In this document: in pieces, positions 17,150 through 24,928 of the stretch | Layout of the letters: every line of letters begins with the position of its first letter | Position numbering within the stretch: the stretch's first letter is position 1 | Assembly: GCA_016198705.1 (NCBI GenBank) | Contig: JACQIA010000047.1 | Coordinates: forward strand, 1 to 33,361 | Length of the DNA stretch: 33,361 nt | Direction of reading: 5' to 3' | DNA from: Candidatus Aenigmatarchaeota archaeon | GTDB taxonomy: Archaea; Aenigmatarchaeota; Aenigmatarchaeia; CG10238-14; SCSR01 | Notes under the pieces: generated by a model | The model's database searches: none | What the model was told of the DNA's origin: nothing | The model's input: only the letters and a program-made list of their open reading frames with translations | Translations under genes and position numbers: made by a program

Positions 17150-17244
17150 TTTATCACTTTTTAGTGAACCTTTAAAAGATTAATTAACTATAAACAGTTA
17201 GTTATTTAAGCTTTTTGTTTGTTTTACCCCTATATAAAGTTAAC

Positions 17245-17253
17245 GGTTCTAGC
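17245..17253. repeat. Target-site duplication, left copy (GGTTCTAGC)
   Basis: The 9-bp sequence directly abuts the left inverted repeat and recurs exactly at 20925-20933 next to the right one. It lies just after a TATA-like CTATATAAAG (about 17230-17239), so the insertion probably split the start of a former transcript from its promoter. Confidence 0.85.
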
Positions 17254-17348
17254 GGCTTTGCACATAAAGTGCTTCCTGCACATAAACTTGACAAAATAAT
17301 TGAACTTTTCTTGTTATAGTCGCTTAATTTCTCTAGATTTGCTGTTTC

Positions 17349-18836
17349 TCAGCATACAAGTAAGAATAGCCAAATGGGAAGCATTAATATTTTATCATCA
17401 ATCCCAAATGTATCTTTAGTTATACAAAGCCCAAATCCAGATTTATAGTTTTGGATAAATTTCCTAATTGTTTTTAGGTCATCACCACCGATTTTATTCT
17501 TGTATTTCACTTCTATAGGAATAGGTTTATTTTTATGTTCAAAAATTATATCTATTTCACCTTCATCATCTCTCCAATAAAATAATTTTGGATTCGTCTG
17601 TGGCGAAATTTTGAATTTTAGTCTTATGCAATGATTATGGACTATAGTTTCTGCTATCTTTCCCATTTCTCTTTGGTTCAATAGAATAGATTCATCAAAT
17701 GTATTATTGATAACATTTCTTAGTCCAATGTCGTTAAGATAGATTTTCTTAATCTTCTTTTTTAATCGATTGACTTTACTATATCTATAATTTTCAGCCG
17801 TTGATATTATGAAGGCTTCTCCCAAGTATTCTATATATTGACTTATAGTTTTAATGTCCATTTCTAAAATGGAAGATATGTTAGCAATGTTAATATTTTC
17901 TGATGTATCTTTGGATAACAATACTAACAATTTTTCCATTGTGTAGCTTTCTCTTATTTTGTGCACATTTTTAATATCGGTATTAATGACATCTCGTATG
18001 TTTGTTGTTAGAATGTTTATACATCTTCTTAAATTCGGTTCTTTAATTATAGCAGGATAACCACCTTTGATAAAGTAATCGTCAAGAAGTTTTTTTACGG
18101 TTTTTTCAAAAATTAATGTTTGTTTGTATTCCTTATCAAATAGTTTAAAGAAATTAAAAATATGTCTCTTTGTGACTTTTCTAGTTTCCATTAATTTTTT
18201 AAGACCGTCTCTAATTTCTGAAATATTTTCTAAAAAGATTACATCATCTGCCACCCGTTTATTTCGGAAATTATGAAATCGTATAAGTTCTAAAAATTTG
18301 AATGGTACTACTATTTGCGTTTCCGCTCTTCCTACAAATGCTTTAGCACTTTCTTCTAGAATTTTGACACTCGAAGAGCCAGATACAATAAATTTAATAT
18401 TTTTGTTTATGTTATAATAATCTTTGACTATGTTGAACCAATTATCTATTTTTTGGACTTCATCTATGAATACATAGACACTTTTCTGAATTCTTGTTAT
18501 TTCCTCTTTCAGGATAAATCTTTCATAGATATCAAAACAATCTTTAATGACATTTTTGGAAAGTGTATTAAGTTCTGTATTATCACCATAAATCATCAAA
18601 ATCCTATTGGGACTAATTTGTTTTATAAGCAGTTCAATTAACTGTTCCATCAATGTAGTTTTGCCTACTTGTCTAGCACCTATTATTGAAATTATTTCCT
18701 TTTCAGGAACTCTGCTCTTCAAGAATCTAAAATCTAATCGCTTAAATTCTTCAACATAAGGGATTTTACGAGTTTCCCACCACGGATTAAAAACTGATAA
18801 AATCCTTATAATATCCCCTTCAAAGTCATTAACCAT
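17349..18836 (-). CDS. AAA ATPase with C-terminal DUF4143-like nuclease-fold domain (transposon cargo)
   Basis: Walker A is GARQVGKT (53-60), Walker B VYVFIDEVQK (119-128), and the sensor-like VSGSSSVKI follows, as in archaeal AAA ATPases of the COG1373 type. A winged-helix-like middle part leads to the C-terminal DUF4143-type region with DEGEIDIIF and IPIEVKYK, resembling the D...ExK core of PD-(D/E)XK nucleases. The 495 residues are full length for the family. Function is unknown; relatives are common, often multicopy, and patchily distributed. The gene is rich in Ile, Lys and Asn, more AT-rich than its neighbours, fitting transfer. Confidence 0.85.
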   Translation of the reverse strand: MVNDFEGDIIRILSVFNPWWETRKIPYVEEFKRLDFRFLKSRVPEKEIISIIGARQVGKTTLMEQLIELLIKQISPNRILMIYGDNTELNTLSKNVIKDCFDIYERFILKEEITRIQKSVYVFIDEVQKIDNWFNIVKDYYNINKNIKFIVSGSSSVKILEESAKAFVGRAETQIVVPFKFLELIRFHNFRNKRVADDVIFLENISEIRDGLKKLMETRKVTKRHIFNFFKLFDKEYKQTLIFEKTVKKLLDDYFIKGGYPAIIKEPNLRRCINILTTNIRDVINTDIKNVHKIRESYTMEKLLVLLSKDTSENINIANISSILEMDIKTISQYIEYLGEAFIISTAENYRYSKVNRLKKKIKKIYLNDIGLRNVINNTFDESILLNQREMGKIAETIVHNHCIRLKFKISPQTNPKLFYWRDDEGEIDIIFEHKNKPIPIEVKYKNKIGGDDLKTIRKFIQNYKSGFGLCITKDTFGIDDKILMLPIWLFLLVC

Positions 18837-18859
18837 ATAATCACTTAATAGTATTATGA

Positions 18860-18924
18860 TACCATTAAGTACTTAAGTTTAATGGTAGTATAATCCTATT
18901 AATCATATCATTTAATGGGATTAT
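18860..18924. promoter_or_regulatory. Array of inverted half-sites between the two cargo genes
   Basis: Two nested inverted repeats sit upstream of the ATPase start. TACCATTAA (18860-18868) and TTAATGGTA (18879-18887) are perfect 9-bp arms around ACTTAAGT, itself a palindrome. ATAATCCTATTAA (18890-18902) and TTAATGGGATTAT (18912-18924) pair at 12 of 13 bases. The shared half-site CCATTAA suggests one regulator binding several times. Confidence 0.65.
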
Positions 18925-18938
18925 AAAAAGAGGTACAA

Positions 18939-19619
18939 TCACTTTTTTCCATGTGTTTTATCATCTATGGTTTTCTCTAAATTTTCTAAGATACTTATTA
19001 CGGCTTTTATATTTTCTCTAGTTTTTGGCAAACTTATATGAATTTCACCAGCTTTTAATTCTATTAGCTGCGAACTTGTAGGTAATTGTGGCTCATTTAA
19101 GTAAAATGGGTGTTCTGTTAACATTGCAGGTCTTGGTGTTGAAACCACAGTAATACTCTCTAACTTTGCTTTTGTTATTGCATCTAGATAAAGCTTACTG
19201 ATTCGTTCTGCTTCTTTTTGGGCTGTGGCTCTGTCTACTTTAGTAACTTCTTGTAGTATAATCCAGAAATCATTTGACGGTAATTTGCCATTCAAACGTT
19301 CGAATAGTTTTTTCCAAAGTTCTATGTTGAACACCATTTCTGTAATCTTTTGCCTGTATTCAGCATCATCTTTCGGGTAGAGTAAAGCCTCGGCTAATGT
19401 AGAAAGCCACACCTCACCTCTACCCTCAAATAAACCATACTTTCTTAAATCAGCTATCTTCACAAGGAATGTGCCACTTCTGGCATCTTTGTGGCCAATC
19501 ATATTTGCAAGTGCTTCTAAACTACCTTTACCGCTTAATCTCTCCTTAAAATCTCTAGCTATCTTTAATGCTTCTTCTACAGCCAATGTTGGGTAATCGT
19601 AATTTCCTATTTTTGACAT
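18939..19619 (-). CDS. Unknown 226-residue cargo protein, possible DNA binder
   Basis: I do not recognise the family. Residues about 25-75 (GSLEALANMIGHKDARSGTF then LRKYGLFEGRGE) look like a winged-helix segment as seen in some archaeal and plasmid regulators. The middle is helical, and the last 35 residues (ENIKAVISILENLEKTID) form an amphipathic helix. Its own promoter is covered by a perfect 8-2-8 palindrome, and another operator array lies after its stop, before the ATPase. A repressor of the element is a fair guess, not shown. Confidence 0.65.
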   Translation of the reverse strand: MSKIGNYDYPTLAVEEALKIARDFKERLSGKGSLEALANMIGHKDARSGTFLVKIADLRKYGLFEGRGEVWLSTLAEALLYPKDDAEYRQKITEMVFNIELWKKLFERLNGKLPSNDFWIILQEVTKVDRATAQKEAERISKLYLDAITKAKLESITVVSTPRPAMLTEHPFYLNEPQLPTSSQLIELKAGEIHISLPKTRENIKAVISILENLEKTIDDKTHGKK

Positions 19620-19628
19620 AGTATAATT

Positions 19629-19646
19629 AATACCAGAACTGGTATT
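19629..19646 (-). promoter_or_regulatory. Operator palindrome over the TATA box of the 226-residue gene
   Basis: AATACCAG and CTGGTATT form perfect 8-bp arms with a 2-bp centre. On the minus strand the sequence CTTAAATACC at its edge is a TATA-like box about 26 bp before the ATG at 19619, so a bound regulator would block TBP. Confidence 0.6.
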
Positions 19647-19670
19647 TAAGCATTAGGTTTCTGCCATAAA

Positions 19671-19693
19671 TCCTACTGTTTAAAACAGTAGGA
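19671..19693. promoter_or_regulatory. Perfect 11-bp-arm palindrome before the transposase promoter
   Basis: TCCTACTGTTT and AAACAGTAGGA flank one central A. The next 20 bp include TATTTAAATA (19702-19711), a palindromic TATA-like box likely to drive the transposase leader. An operator is more likely than an RNA hairpin because it lies upstream of the predicted transcription start. Confidence 0.55.
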
Positions 19694-19729
19694 AACAGTC
19701 ATATTTAAATAGTAGAAAGTAGTAATATA

Positions 19730-19890
19730 TAGAAGGAAAAATGATGGCAGAGGTGCCGAAAACCTTGCACCGTTGCAGGATGAAAGGAGGCTCCTAGCAA
19801 CAAGTAAATTAATTTCCTCTGCTTGATTTCCTTGTCACTTATAACCGAACCAGAGGAAAGCTTTGGAGGCATCCCCTCTGGGTGAGAACC
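19730..19890 (+). promoter_or_regulatory. Structured 5' leader of the transposase with switchable pairing
   Basis: From the TATA box at 19702 transcription should begin near 19730, leaving a 160-nt leader. GCAGAGG (19747-19753) pairs with CCTCTGC (19816-19822), and CCAGAGG (19850-19856) pairs with CCTCTGG (19875-19881). The second and third segments can also pair over six bases, an attenuator-like choice. Inner helices include TTGC/GCAA with CTTG/CAAG. The last hairpin ends at the ribosome-binding GGTGA (19881-19885), five bases before the ATG. An 18-codon frame (19741-19797) lies in the first stem. Confidence 0.5.
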
Positions 19891-20898
19891 ATGTCCAAAA
19901 ACACGAATCCCACAGATAGTAATGGTAGTTTAGAAATAAATAATGCTACTCTTAAGAAGGTCTATTCGCAAAACTGGTCACTTTACAACCTATCACAAAC
20001 CAAAGAAAAGATGATGTTCCTTAAGCTACTAAACGATGCCGTAGACTTCCTTGGCATAGAATATGAATACGAGTTCGGCCGTCCGCATGTCCCTATAGAC
20101 GACCTAATCAAGTGCTGTGCAATCAAGGTCTTCAACTGCTTCAGCTCAAGAAGAACCATAGCCGAATTACAATTGGCATACGCCTTAGGCTACATCCGCC
20201 AGTCCTATCACTTCAACACAATATCAAAATATATGAACGACCCGACAATCACACCATGGCTTGAGAAGTTATACAAACTGCTTGCGTTGTCGTTGGTGGA
20301 TACTGAAAGCGTTTTTGCAGTGGACGCCACTGGCTTCGGGTTGCCACATAAAATCAGGTGGAAAGAAATCCGCATGAAGAAACTATATAGGGAAGTCCAT
20401 GACTTCAAGAAACTGCACATCATAAGCGGAGTTCGAACCAACATCATTACTTCTGCAAAAGTCACCAATGGCACAAGAAGCGACAATCCAGAATTCGAAA
20501 ATCTCGTAAGAGCTACCTCAAAGCAATTCAGGATGAAAGAAATACTCGCGGACGCTGGCTACTTATCACGGAAGAACTGCGGAATATCCGAAGAAGTAGG
20601 TGCTGTTCCTTATATCTTTCCAAAAGCAGGAGTCCGCCCAAGGAGCCACGGCTACCGTGCGTGGACAAGAATGATAAGGCTCTGGAAGGAGAACAAGCAG
20701 GCTTTCAGGGAGCATTACCACCAGAGGAGCAACGTTGAAAGCACTTTCTCCGCCTTGAAAAGAAAGTTCTCGGGGTTTGTTAGGAGCAAAAAAGACACCG
20801 CACAGACGAACGAGATTCTCGCCAAGGTTGTCTGCCACAACGTTGCGGTCTTGATTTCCTCTATTTTTTGCCTAGGCGTGGAAGTTGATTTTGACTAA
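19891..20898 (+). CDS. DDE transposase (IS4/IS5-like superfamily)
   Basis: I use the ATG at 19891, five bases after GGTGA; a GTG nine bases earlier is possible. Its 335 residues have an N-terminal helical region (LIKCCAIKVFNCFSSRRTIA) of the kind that binds inverted repeats, then the RNase H-like core: FAVDATGF (first Asp), ILADAGYLS (second Asp) and SNVESTFSALKRKF (Glu with the Y/K-rich signature). All catalytic residues are present and there is no frameshift, so it may be active. It cuts and joins the ends described at 17254 and 20924. Confidence 0.9.
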   Translation: MSKNTNPTDSNGSLEINNATLKKVYSQNWSLYNLSQTKEKMMFLKLLNDAVDFLGIEYEYEFGRPHVPIDDLIKCCAIKVFNCFSSRRTIAELQLAYALGYIRQSYHFNTISKYMNDPTITPWLEKLYKLLALSLVDTESVFAVDATGFGLPHKIRWKEIRMKKLYREVHDFKKLHIISGVRTNIITSAKVTNGTRSDNPEFENLVRATSKQFRMKEILADAGYLSRKNCGISEEVGAVPYIFPKAGVRPRSHGYRAWTRMIRLWKENKQAFREHYHQRSNVESTFSALKRKFSGFVRSKKDTAQTNEILAKVVCHNVAVLISSIFCLGVEVDFD

Positions 20899-20924
20899 AA
20901 CACTAAGACTTTATGTGCAAAGCT

Positions 20925-20933
20925 GGTTCTAGC
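20925..20933. repeat. Target-site duplication, right copy (GGTTCTAGC)
   Basis: Identical to 17245-17253 and adjoining the right inverted repeat. Removing the element plus one copy would rejoin CTATATAAAG...GGTTCTAGC to AGTAGATAGCAATG. Confidence 0.85.
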
Positions 20934-21048
20934 AGTAGATAGCAATGTAAAATCAGCTTTAGGATACTAAATTTGGATCATCAATTACAATACGTCTCAT
21001 AAAAGGCTGCACACTAACATTTAATAGAACAAACGATTTATCTTAATT

Positions 21049-21252
21049 ATGGTAAAAGACTTTCCTTTATTAGCTTTGGAAAAATTGGCGCGAGAAGCTG
21101 GCGCTGAAAGAGTCTCCCTTTCTGCATTGAAAGAATTGAAGCTAACTTTGCTGGAAATTTCAAACAAAATATCCATAGATGCTGTAGCTGCGGCACACCA
21201 TGCTAAAAGAGTCACAATCAAAAGAGAAGACATAGCTATTGCTGTCAGGTAG
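21049..21252 (+). CDS. Archaeal histone, single histone-fold
   Basis: The 67-residue protein is one histone fold: helix 1 FPLLALEKLAREAG, the loop ERVSLSALKEL, the long central helix to about 42, then AAAHHAKRVTIKREDIAIAVR. Such proteins dimerise and wrap DNA. The C-terminal RVTIKREDI matches loop 2 and helix 3 of archaeal histones. CATTTAATAG about 25 bp before the ATG is TATA-like. It is the first gene right of the transposon and precedes aIF5A by 41 bp. Confidence 0.93.
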   Translation: MVKDFPLLALEKLAREAGAERVSLSALKELKLTLLEISNKISIDAVAAAHHAKRVTIKREDIAIAVR

Positions 21253-21293
21253 ATTTCTGGAAACTTTAATAAAACCAAAATCAAATCTTTTAG

Positions 21294-21683
21294 ATGGAAA
21301 AAACTACTGCCGATGTCAGTCAAATCAAAGAGGGCGGATTTATAATTATTGATGATGCGCCATGTAAAATCAGTAAGATAACACGATCTACTTCAGGCAA
21401 ACATGGCGCGGCTAAATACAGAATAGATGGCACTGGGTTGTTGGATAACAAGCATAGAAGTTTGGTTCTGCCATCAGGAGAAACTGTTGGCGTGCCGATA
21501 ATGCTTAAGAAGAAAGCCCAAGTCTTGTCTGTTGCTGGCAATAAAGCTCAACTGATGGACATGGAAACCTATGAACAATTGGAATTGGATATACCAGAAG
21601 AAAGGAAAAATGAAGTTGTTGCTGGGAATGATGTAGACTACTTTGAAATCATGGATGTTAAAACGTTAAAGCAGTTGAAATGA
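21294..21683 (+). CDS. Translation factor aIF5A
   Basis: aIF5A helps the ribosome through difficult peptide bonds. The N-terminal SH3-like domain carries the modification loop TRSTSGKHGAAKYRI with K36 as the probable hypusine or deoxyhypusine site, and the C-terminal OB-fold holds MDMETYEQLELDIP. Length 129 is normal. ACTTTAATAAAACC about 25-30 bp before the ATG is TATA-like, so it has its own leaderless promoter despite lying just after the histone gene. The surface-protein gene begins 10 bp after its stop. Confidence 0.95.
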   Translation: MEKTTADVSQIKEGGFIIIDDAPCKISKITRSTSGKHGAAKYRIDGTGLLDNKHRSLVLPSGETVGVPIMLKKKAQVLSVAGNKAQLMDMETYEQLELDIPEERKNEVVAGNDVDYFEIMDVKTLKQLK

Positions 21684-21693
21684 AATATTCTTT

Positions 21694-23154
21694 ATGGAAA
21701 AATTTGCACTATTCATTTTTTTAATTACATTCTTGTCATTAACCACAGCAGTTAATGCCACAGTATTCGCCTCCGATTCAAGTGGAAATGAGAAAAATGT
21801 TTTCTATTCTAATGAAACTGTCTATATCAATGCAAACGAAAGCGTCGCATCTGGAAGCGCGTCTGTTAGAGTTTACGTAGTTGCAAACAATGATTCTTGG
21901 GACAACGGCACAATTTTGACTGCTGTAATTCCATACATTACAGTCAGCACAAATTCCAATGGCAATTTAGCGTTGACACTAGTTTGGAGTCCTGATACAA
22001 CCGCAGGCAGTTATGATTTGGTGGTTGATGCAAACAATGATGGAGTTTACAACAAGTCTATCGATTTTGTAGACAACGAGACAGCATTGGGTTTCCAGAT
22101 TTTAACCGCACCTAAACCTACTTTAACATTTGCTCTAGGCGAGAAAAATCCAGCAAATCACAATTGGAATTCCACGAATGGTTCTCAAGATGTTATGGTG
22201 CAGTTGAAAATTACAGCAAGCGCACAGGATATAATTTTAAGTTCGATGGATTTGATAGCCAGCGGAAGCGGGGATGATCAAAGAGGCATTTCTACAATAC
22301 GCGTGCTTGCAGACTCCAACTCGAATGGCGATATAGACGATGCAGATAATTTGATTGCTTTTGGAAAATTTTTAGTCGATAATGGTGTGTATGGAGCATC
22401 GATTCAAAACGGCTATACCATAAAGGAAAATAAAGCAGTCTACTTAATTGTAACCTATTCTATGAGCAGCAGTGTTGTTGATAATGAAACTTTTAATTTC
22501 CAAGTAATTTCCGCATCTGCAGTAGGAGTAGCAGGAACAAAAGCAGTTATAACAGGATTGCCGCTGGTGTCTTCAACTAAAACAATAATCGGTCCAAAAG
22601 TTGCTGAAGAAAAAACAGATAATACAACTTGTTCGGAATATATAAACCAATCCTCTTGCAGTGGCGGTTGCAAATGGTGTGCGAACGACAACAGTTGCAG
22701 GAATGAGGATGACGCTTGCCCCACACTTTGTAATGGTACATTATCTTTGTCTGTAGAGCAAAACACCGCATCAATTTCCGGTCTAAATAATTGCGAAAAT
22801 AAAACTCTTTACATAAAAGAAGATGGCTGTAACAATGAAACAATAGTTTCCTGCAATGTAACAGGTTCCGGCTGTTCAGCAAATTTGCCATTTCCTTCGG
22901 AAGGCAATCACACTTACTATGCTTGCATAGATTTCAATGATGACAGTACTTTCGAAAGCTCTGAACAAACCTCTGAAATTATTTCAATTCAGCAGCAAGT
23001 CCAGCAGCAGCCAGCTAGTGTAGAAAAACCATCAGAATTTAATTATTTGTATCTGATAATTCCAGTTGCAATGGTTTTAATTGTTGCTGCTTATCTCTTG
23101 AGATTTAGAAAAAAATCTAACGAATATGAAAAGTTGAAGGAGAAATGGAGATAA
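21694..23154 (+). CDS. Secreted, membrane-anchored surface protein
   Basis: A signal peptide (residues 1-22, ending AVNA) and a C-terminal helix YLIIPVAMVLIVAAYLLRF with a basic stop (RKKS) define an exported protein with a large outer part. Residues 25-300 look like beta-sandwich domains with many Asn-X-Ser/Thr sites, and two loops, DANNDGVYN and DSNSNGDIDDADN, resemble calcium-binding dockerin/EF-hand-like loops. A Cys-rich segment near 312-350 (SSCSGGCKWCANDNSCR) resembles a PSI-type module. It starts 10 bp after aIF5A. Role in the envelope is inferred. Confidence 0.82.
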   Translation: MEKFALFIFLITFLSLTTAVNATVFASDSSGNEKNVFYSNETVYINANESVASGSASVRVYVVANNDSWDNGTILTAVIPYITVSTNSNGNLALTLVWSPDTTAGSYDLVVDANNDGVYNKSIDFVDNETALGFQILTAPKPTLTFALGEKNPANHNWNSTNGSQDVMVQLKITASAQDIILSSMDLIASGSGDDQRGISTIRVLADSNSNGDIDDADNLIAFGKFLVDNGVYGASIQNGYTIKENKAVYLIVTYSMSSSVVDNETFNFQVISASAVGVAGTKAVITGLPLVSSTKTIIGPKVAEEKTDNTTCSEYINQSSCSGGCKWCANDNSCRNEDDACPTLCNGTLSLSVEQNTASISGLNNCENKTLYIKEDGCNNETIVSCNVTGSGCSANLPFPSEGNHTYYACIDFNDDSTFESSEQTSEIISIQQQVQQQPASVEKPSEFNYLYLIIPVAMVLIVAAYLLRFRKKSNEYEKLKEKWR

Positions 23155-23259
23155 TTTTCTAGGAATAGACAACTTAAATGAAGGTTCCCATCACCCCACA
23201 CTCGAAACTTTTACTAAATTAAAAATTTACTATTTCATAAGTAATTTATCGTAACCCGA

Positions 23260-23458
23260 ATTCAATCATATTCGCCAAGAATTAATGGGGCAGAACTTCC
23301 AATAGAAGACATTCTTATTCTTCGTTATAAAGTTGTTGATGGAAGAGACGGGATATAGAATCAGTTTAAATAATGTAGAAAATCTATTCGTTCAAATAGA
23401 CTGGGTGAGATTCGGTGGAACAATAACATCAGGGATGGAAAAAAATCGTTGGGGATAA
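23260..23458 (+). pseudogene. Possible frameshifted gene remnant
   Basis: Of the 305-bp gap 23155-23459, this part reads like protein in two frames. Frame one gives INGAELPIEDILILRYKV and stops at a TAG near 23360. A second frame from ATG 23339 gives 39 residues (EETGYRISLNNVENLF, then WVRFGGTITSG) and stops at 23456, two bases before the HAD gene. Two overlapping protein-like frames with no good start suggest a broken gene; a short real ORF is the alternative. Elsewhere in the gap I see nothing. Confidence 0.3.
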
Positions 23459-23459
23459 A

Positions 23460-24014
23460 ATGATATATTTTGGGGATGTAAAAGTACTTGGATGCGATAT
23501 TGACGGCACTTTATATAAGACAGGAGGAATAAGATCGTTTGTACACAACGCATACGATACGGTTAGTTATGTCTTTCCTAATCTGGCCTCTTTGGTAAGA
23601 GGACACCTGCCTAGGATAAGTATTCCTGTAGGTTACGATTCTAAATTAGTTAAAACTCTTTCTGCTGCCAAAAGAAGATTTGGCATTTTTGTAGTGACCG
23701 AAGGATATGAAACTCCCGCTATCAAAAAGCTCAGAGAACTGGGCGCATTCCCATTTGTGGATGGTTTGATATGCTACGATATGTTCGGGCATCCAAAAGA
23801 TGCGGAATATTTTTTAGAACTTATAAATCGCACTCGTATGCCAGCGGAAACCCATGTCTCTATTGGGGATAATTTGAGAACAGATATTATACCGGCTAAA
23901 ACCATAGGCATGAAAACTATTAAGGTAGGCGGAAATAAAACTAGTAGTGAAGACTTATGGGTCCCAGAATTCACAGAAACTGAAAAATTCTTTGAATCAT
24001 CTAATATGGTATAA
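23460..24014 (+). CDS. HAD-superfamily phosphatase
   Basis: All four HAD motifs are present: CDIDGTL with D13 (nucleophile) and D15, T in FVVTEG, K in FGHPKD, and SIGDNLRTDI with the metal-binding aspartates. A cap inserted after motif I (about 22-65) suggests a C1-type phosphatase of the phosphoglycolate/nucleotide group, but the substrate is not readable. The 184 residues are somewhat short for that group. The ATG lies two bases after the possible broken frame and the gene converges on the 23S rRNA. Confidence 0.85.
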   Translation: MIYFGDVKVLGCDIDGTLYKTGGIRSFVHNAYDTVSYVFPNLASLVRGHLPRISIPVGYDSKLVKTLSAAKRRFGIFVVTEGYETPAIKKLRELGAFPFVDGLICYDMFGHPKDAEYFLELINRTRMPAETHVSIGDNLRTDIIPAKTIGMKTIKVGGNKTSSEDLWVPEFTETEKFFESSNMV

Positions 24015-24053
24015 ATGACAAACTTCAGTTTATCGATCTTAAAATAAAGTTTA

Positions 24054-24076
24054 ACACTACTCATAGGATCAAACTG
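24054..24076 (-). repeat. 3' strand of the pre-23S processing stem
   Basis: This 23-bp sequence is the exact reverse complement of 27357-27379. In the pre-rRNA they pair around the whole 23S. Next to the stem the strands continue as CTAGAC-TTGA(T)-AAA-CAG (3' side) and CTG-G-TCAA-AAG-GTCTAG (5' side), a short central helix with a 3-nt bulge on each strand: a BHB motif for the splicing endonuclease. Confidence 0.88.
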
Positions 24077-24398
24077 TTTATCAAGTCTAGCAAACCTCAG
24101 GCTCTTAGTAACAGCGGGCTGAACATCTCGGACGAATCCTTGATGCGTACACCCCTGTCCTATCAATCACATCGTCTATGTGGGCCTTCGTGCTACTACC
24201 GATTCTTGCGAACCAGCAGTAGCAATGACTGACTATTTTTCCGAATGGTTTCGAGCTTAGATGCTTTCAGCTCTTATCCATGTATGGCTTAGCTGCCCTG
24301 CACGCAATAACGACAGGTACACCAGAGGCCACGGGGGGATGTTCCTTTCGTACTTGTCCCTCCTTCCGGTCAGTCAATCAACACCTCTAATAGATAGC

Positions 24399-24432
<34 letters not shown>

Positions 24433-24559
24433 AGCGTCCCCTTTTAACCAGTGGACACCTGTACCCTTGGCTGCTGCTGCACAGCCAGGAGAGGGGGAGC
24501 CGACAACGACGCACCAACGCGCCGGGTCAATGTGGGCTTTCACCGGCCACGGGCCCATT

Positions 24560-24691
24560 TTGGGGGCATCGGTAAAGATGACTCTACCATGTTACCTTGG
24601 TGAGCCTATGGCCTTGAACGTCTTTTTCGATCCGTAGAACTACTACAACAGTTCAACTGGGATAGATGATGGAAAATACTCCACCGATGCT
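24560..24691 (-). other. BHB intron in 23S, peptidyl transferase centre (132 nt)
   Basis: The conserved ACCTCGGGGATA is interrupted right after U2449 (E. coli numbering) and resumes with the helix-89 region. Central helix GGGG/CCCC, bulges ATA (24693-24691) and AAA (24561-24559), inner helix GCATCGGT/ACCGATGC. Splicing gives GGGGAT-AATGGGCC, keeping A2450 and A2451. The canonical form GGGGATAACAGG is one base longer, so the exact 3' cut or nearby bases are uncertain. Confidence 0.78.
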
Positions 24692-24835
24692 ATCCCCGAG
24701 GTAACTTTTCTTATACCACCGACAGCCATTAAGGCCGTTCGATGTATCGCTAACCCATGCTTTCGCAGCTGAATCCCTTGCTTTTCGGGATACAGTCAGC
24801 CCAACTTTTGCGTTTACACTCTACTCCGGATTTCT

Positions 24836-24928
24836 TGCGGGCAACAAATGCCTATATTGTTCATTAGTTACCTCCCTACTCATCTTTTTTCATACTGGAA
24901 TGGTTTAATCATCACCAGCACTTGCTGT
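24836..24928 (-). other. BHB intron in 23S, domain V near E. coli 2300-2315 (93 nt)
   Basis: Central helix CGGG/CCCG, bulges TCA and CAA, inner helix CAGCAAG/TTTGTTG. Cutting after the second base of each bulge joins CCGGGTC to AGAAATCCGG, restoring the archaeal hairpin GGGTCAGAAACCC almost exactly. This junction is strong support for the BHB reading of the whole locus. Confidence 0.88.

Larger units (their letters stand above)
17254..20924. mobile_element. 3671-bp cargo-carrying DDE transposon with defined ends
   Basis: The left end reads GGCTTTGCACATAAAGT (17254-17270) and the right end, read inward, AGCTTTGCACATAAAGT (20924 down to 20908): 16 of 17 bases match as terminal inverted repeats. 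A perfect 9-bp duplication flanks them. Inside are a minus-strand AAA ATPase, a minus-strand unknown protein and a plus-strand DDE transposase ending about 10 bp before the right repeat. Most insertion sequences of this transposase size are 1-1.5 kb, so the two extra genes are cargo. GCACATAAA repeats once more near the left end (about 17278). The family name is not certain. Confidence 0.85.

Noticed and set aside
17245-17253. GGTTCTAGC as a tRNA T-arm (attachment site in a tRNA gene)
   Set aside because: No tRNA fold surrounds it and the 9 bases are explained as a target duplication.
19741-19797. An 18-codon leader peptide gene
   Set aside because: Too short to support as coding, and the same bases form the first stem of the leader RNA.
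24015-24077. 5S rRNA gene after 23S
   Set aside because: Only about 60 bp separate 23S from the HAD gene, and no 5S sequence is present there or elsewhere in the window.
24560-24928. Group I introns in 23S
   Set aside because: The inserts are 132 and 93 nt, far too short for a group I core, and have BHB rather than P/Q/R/S features.
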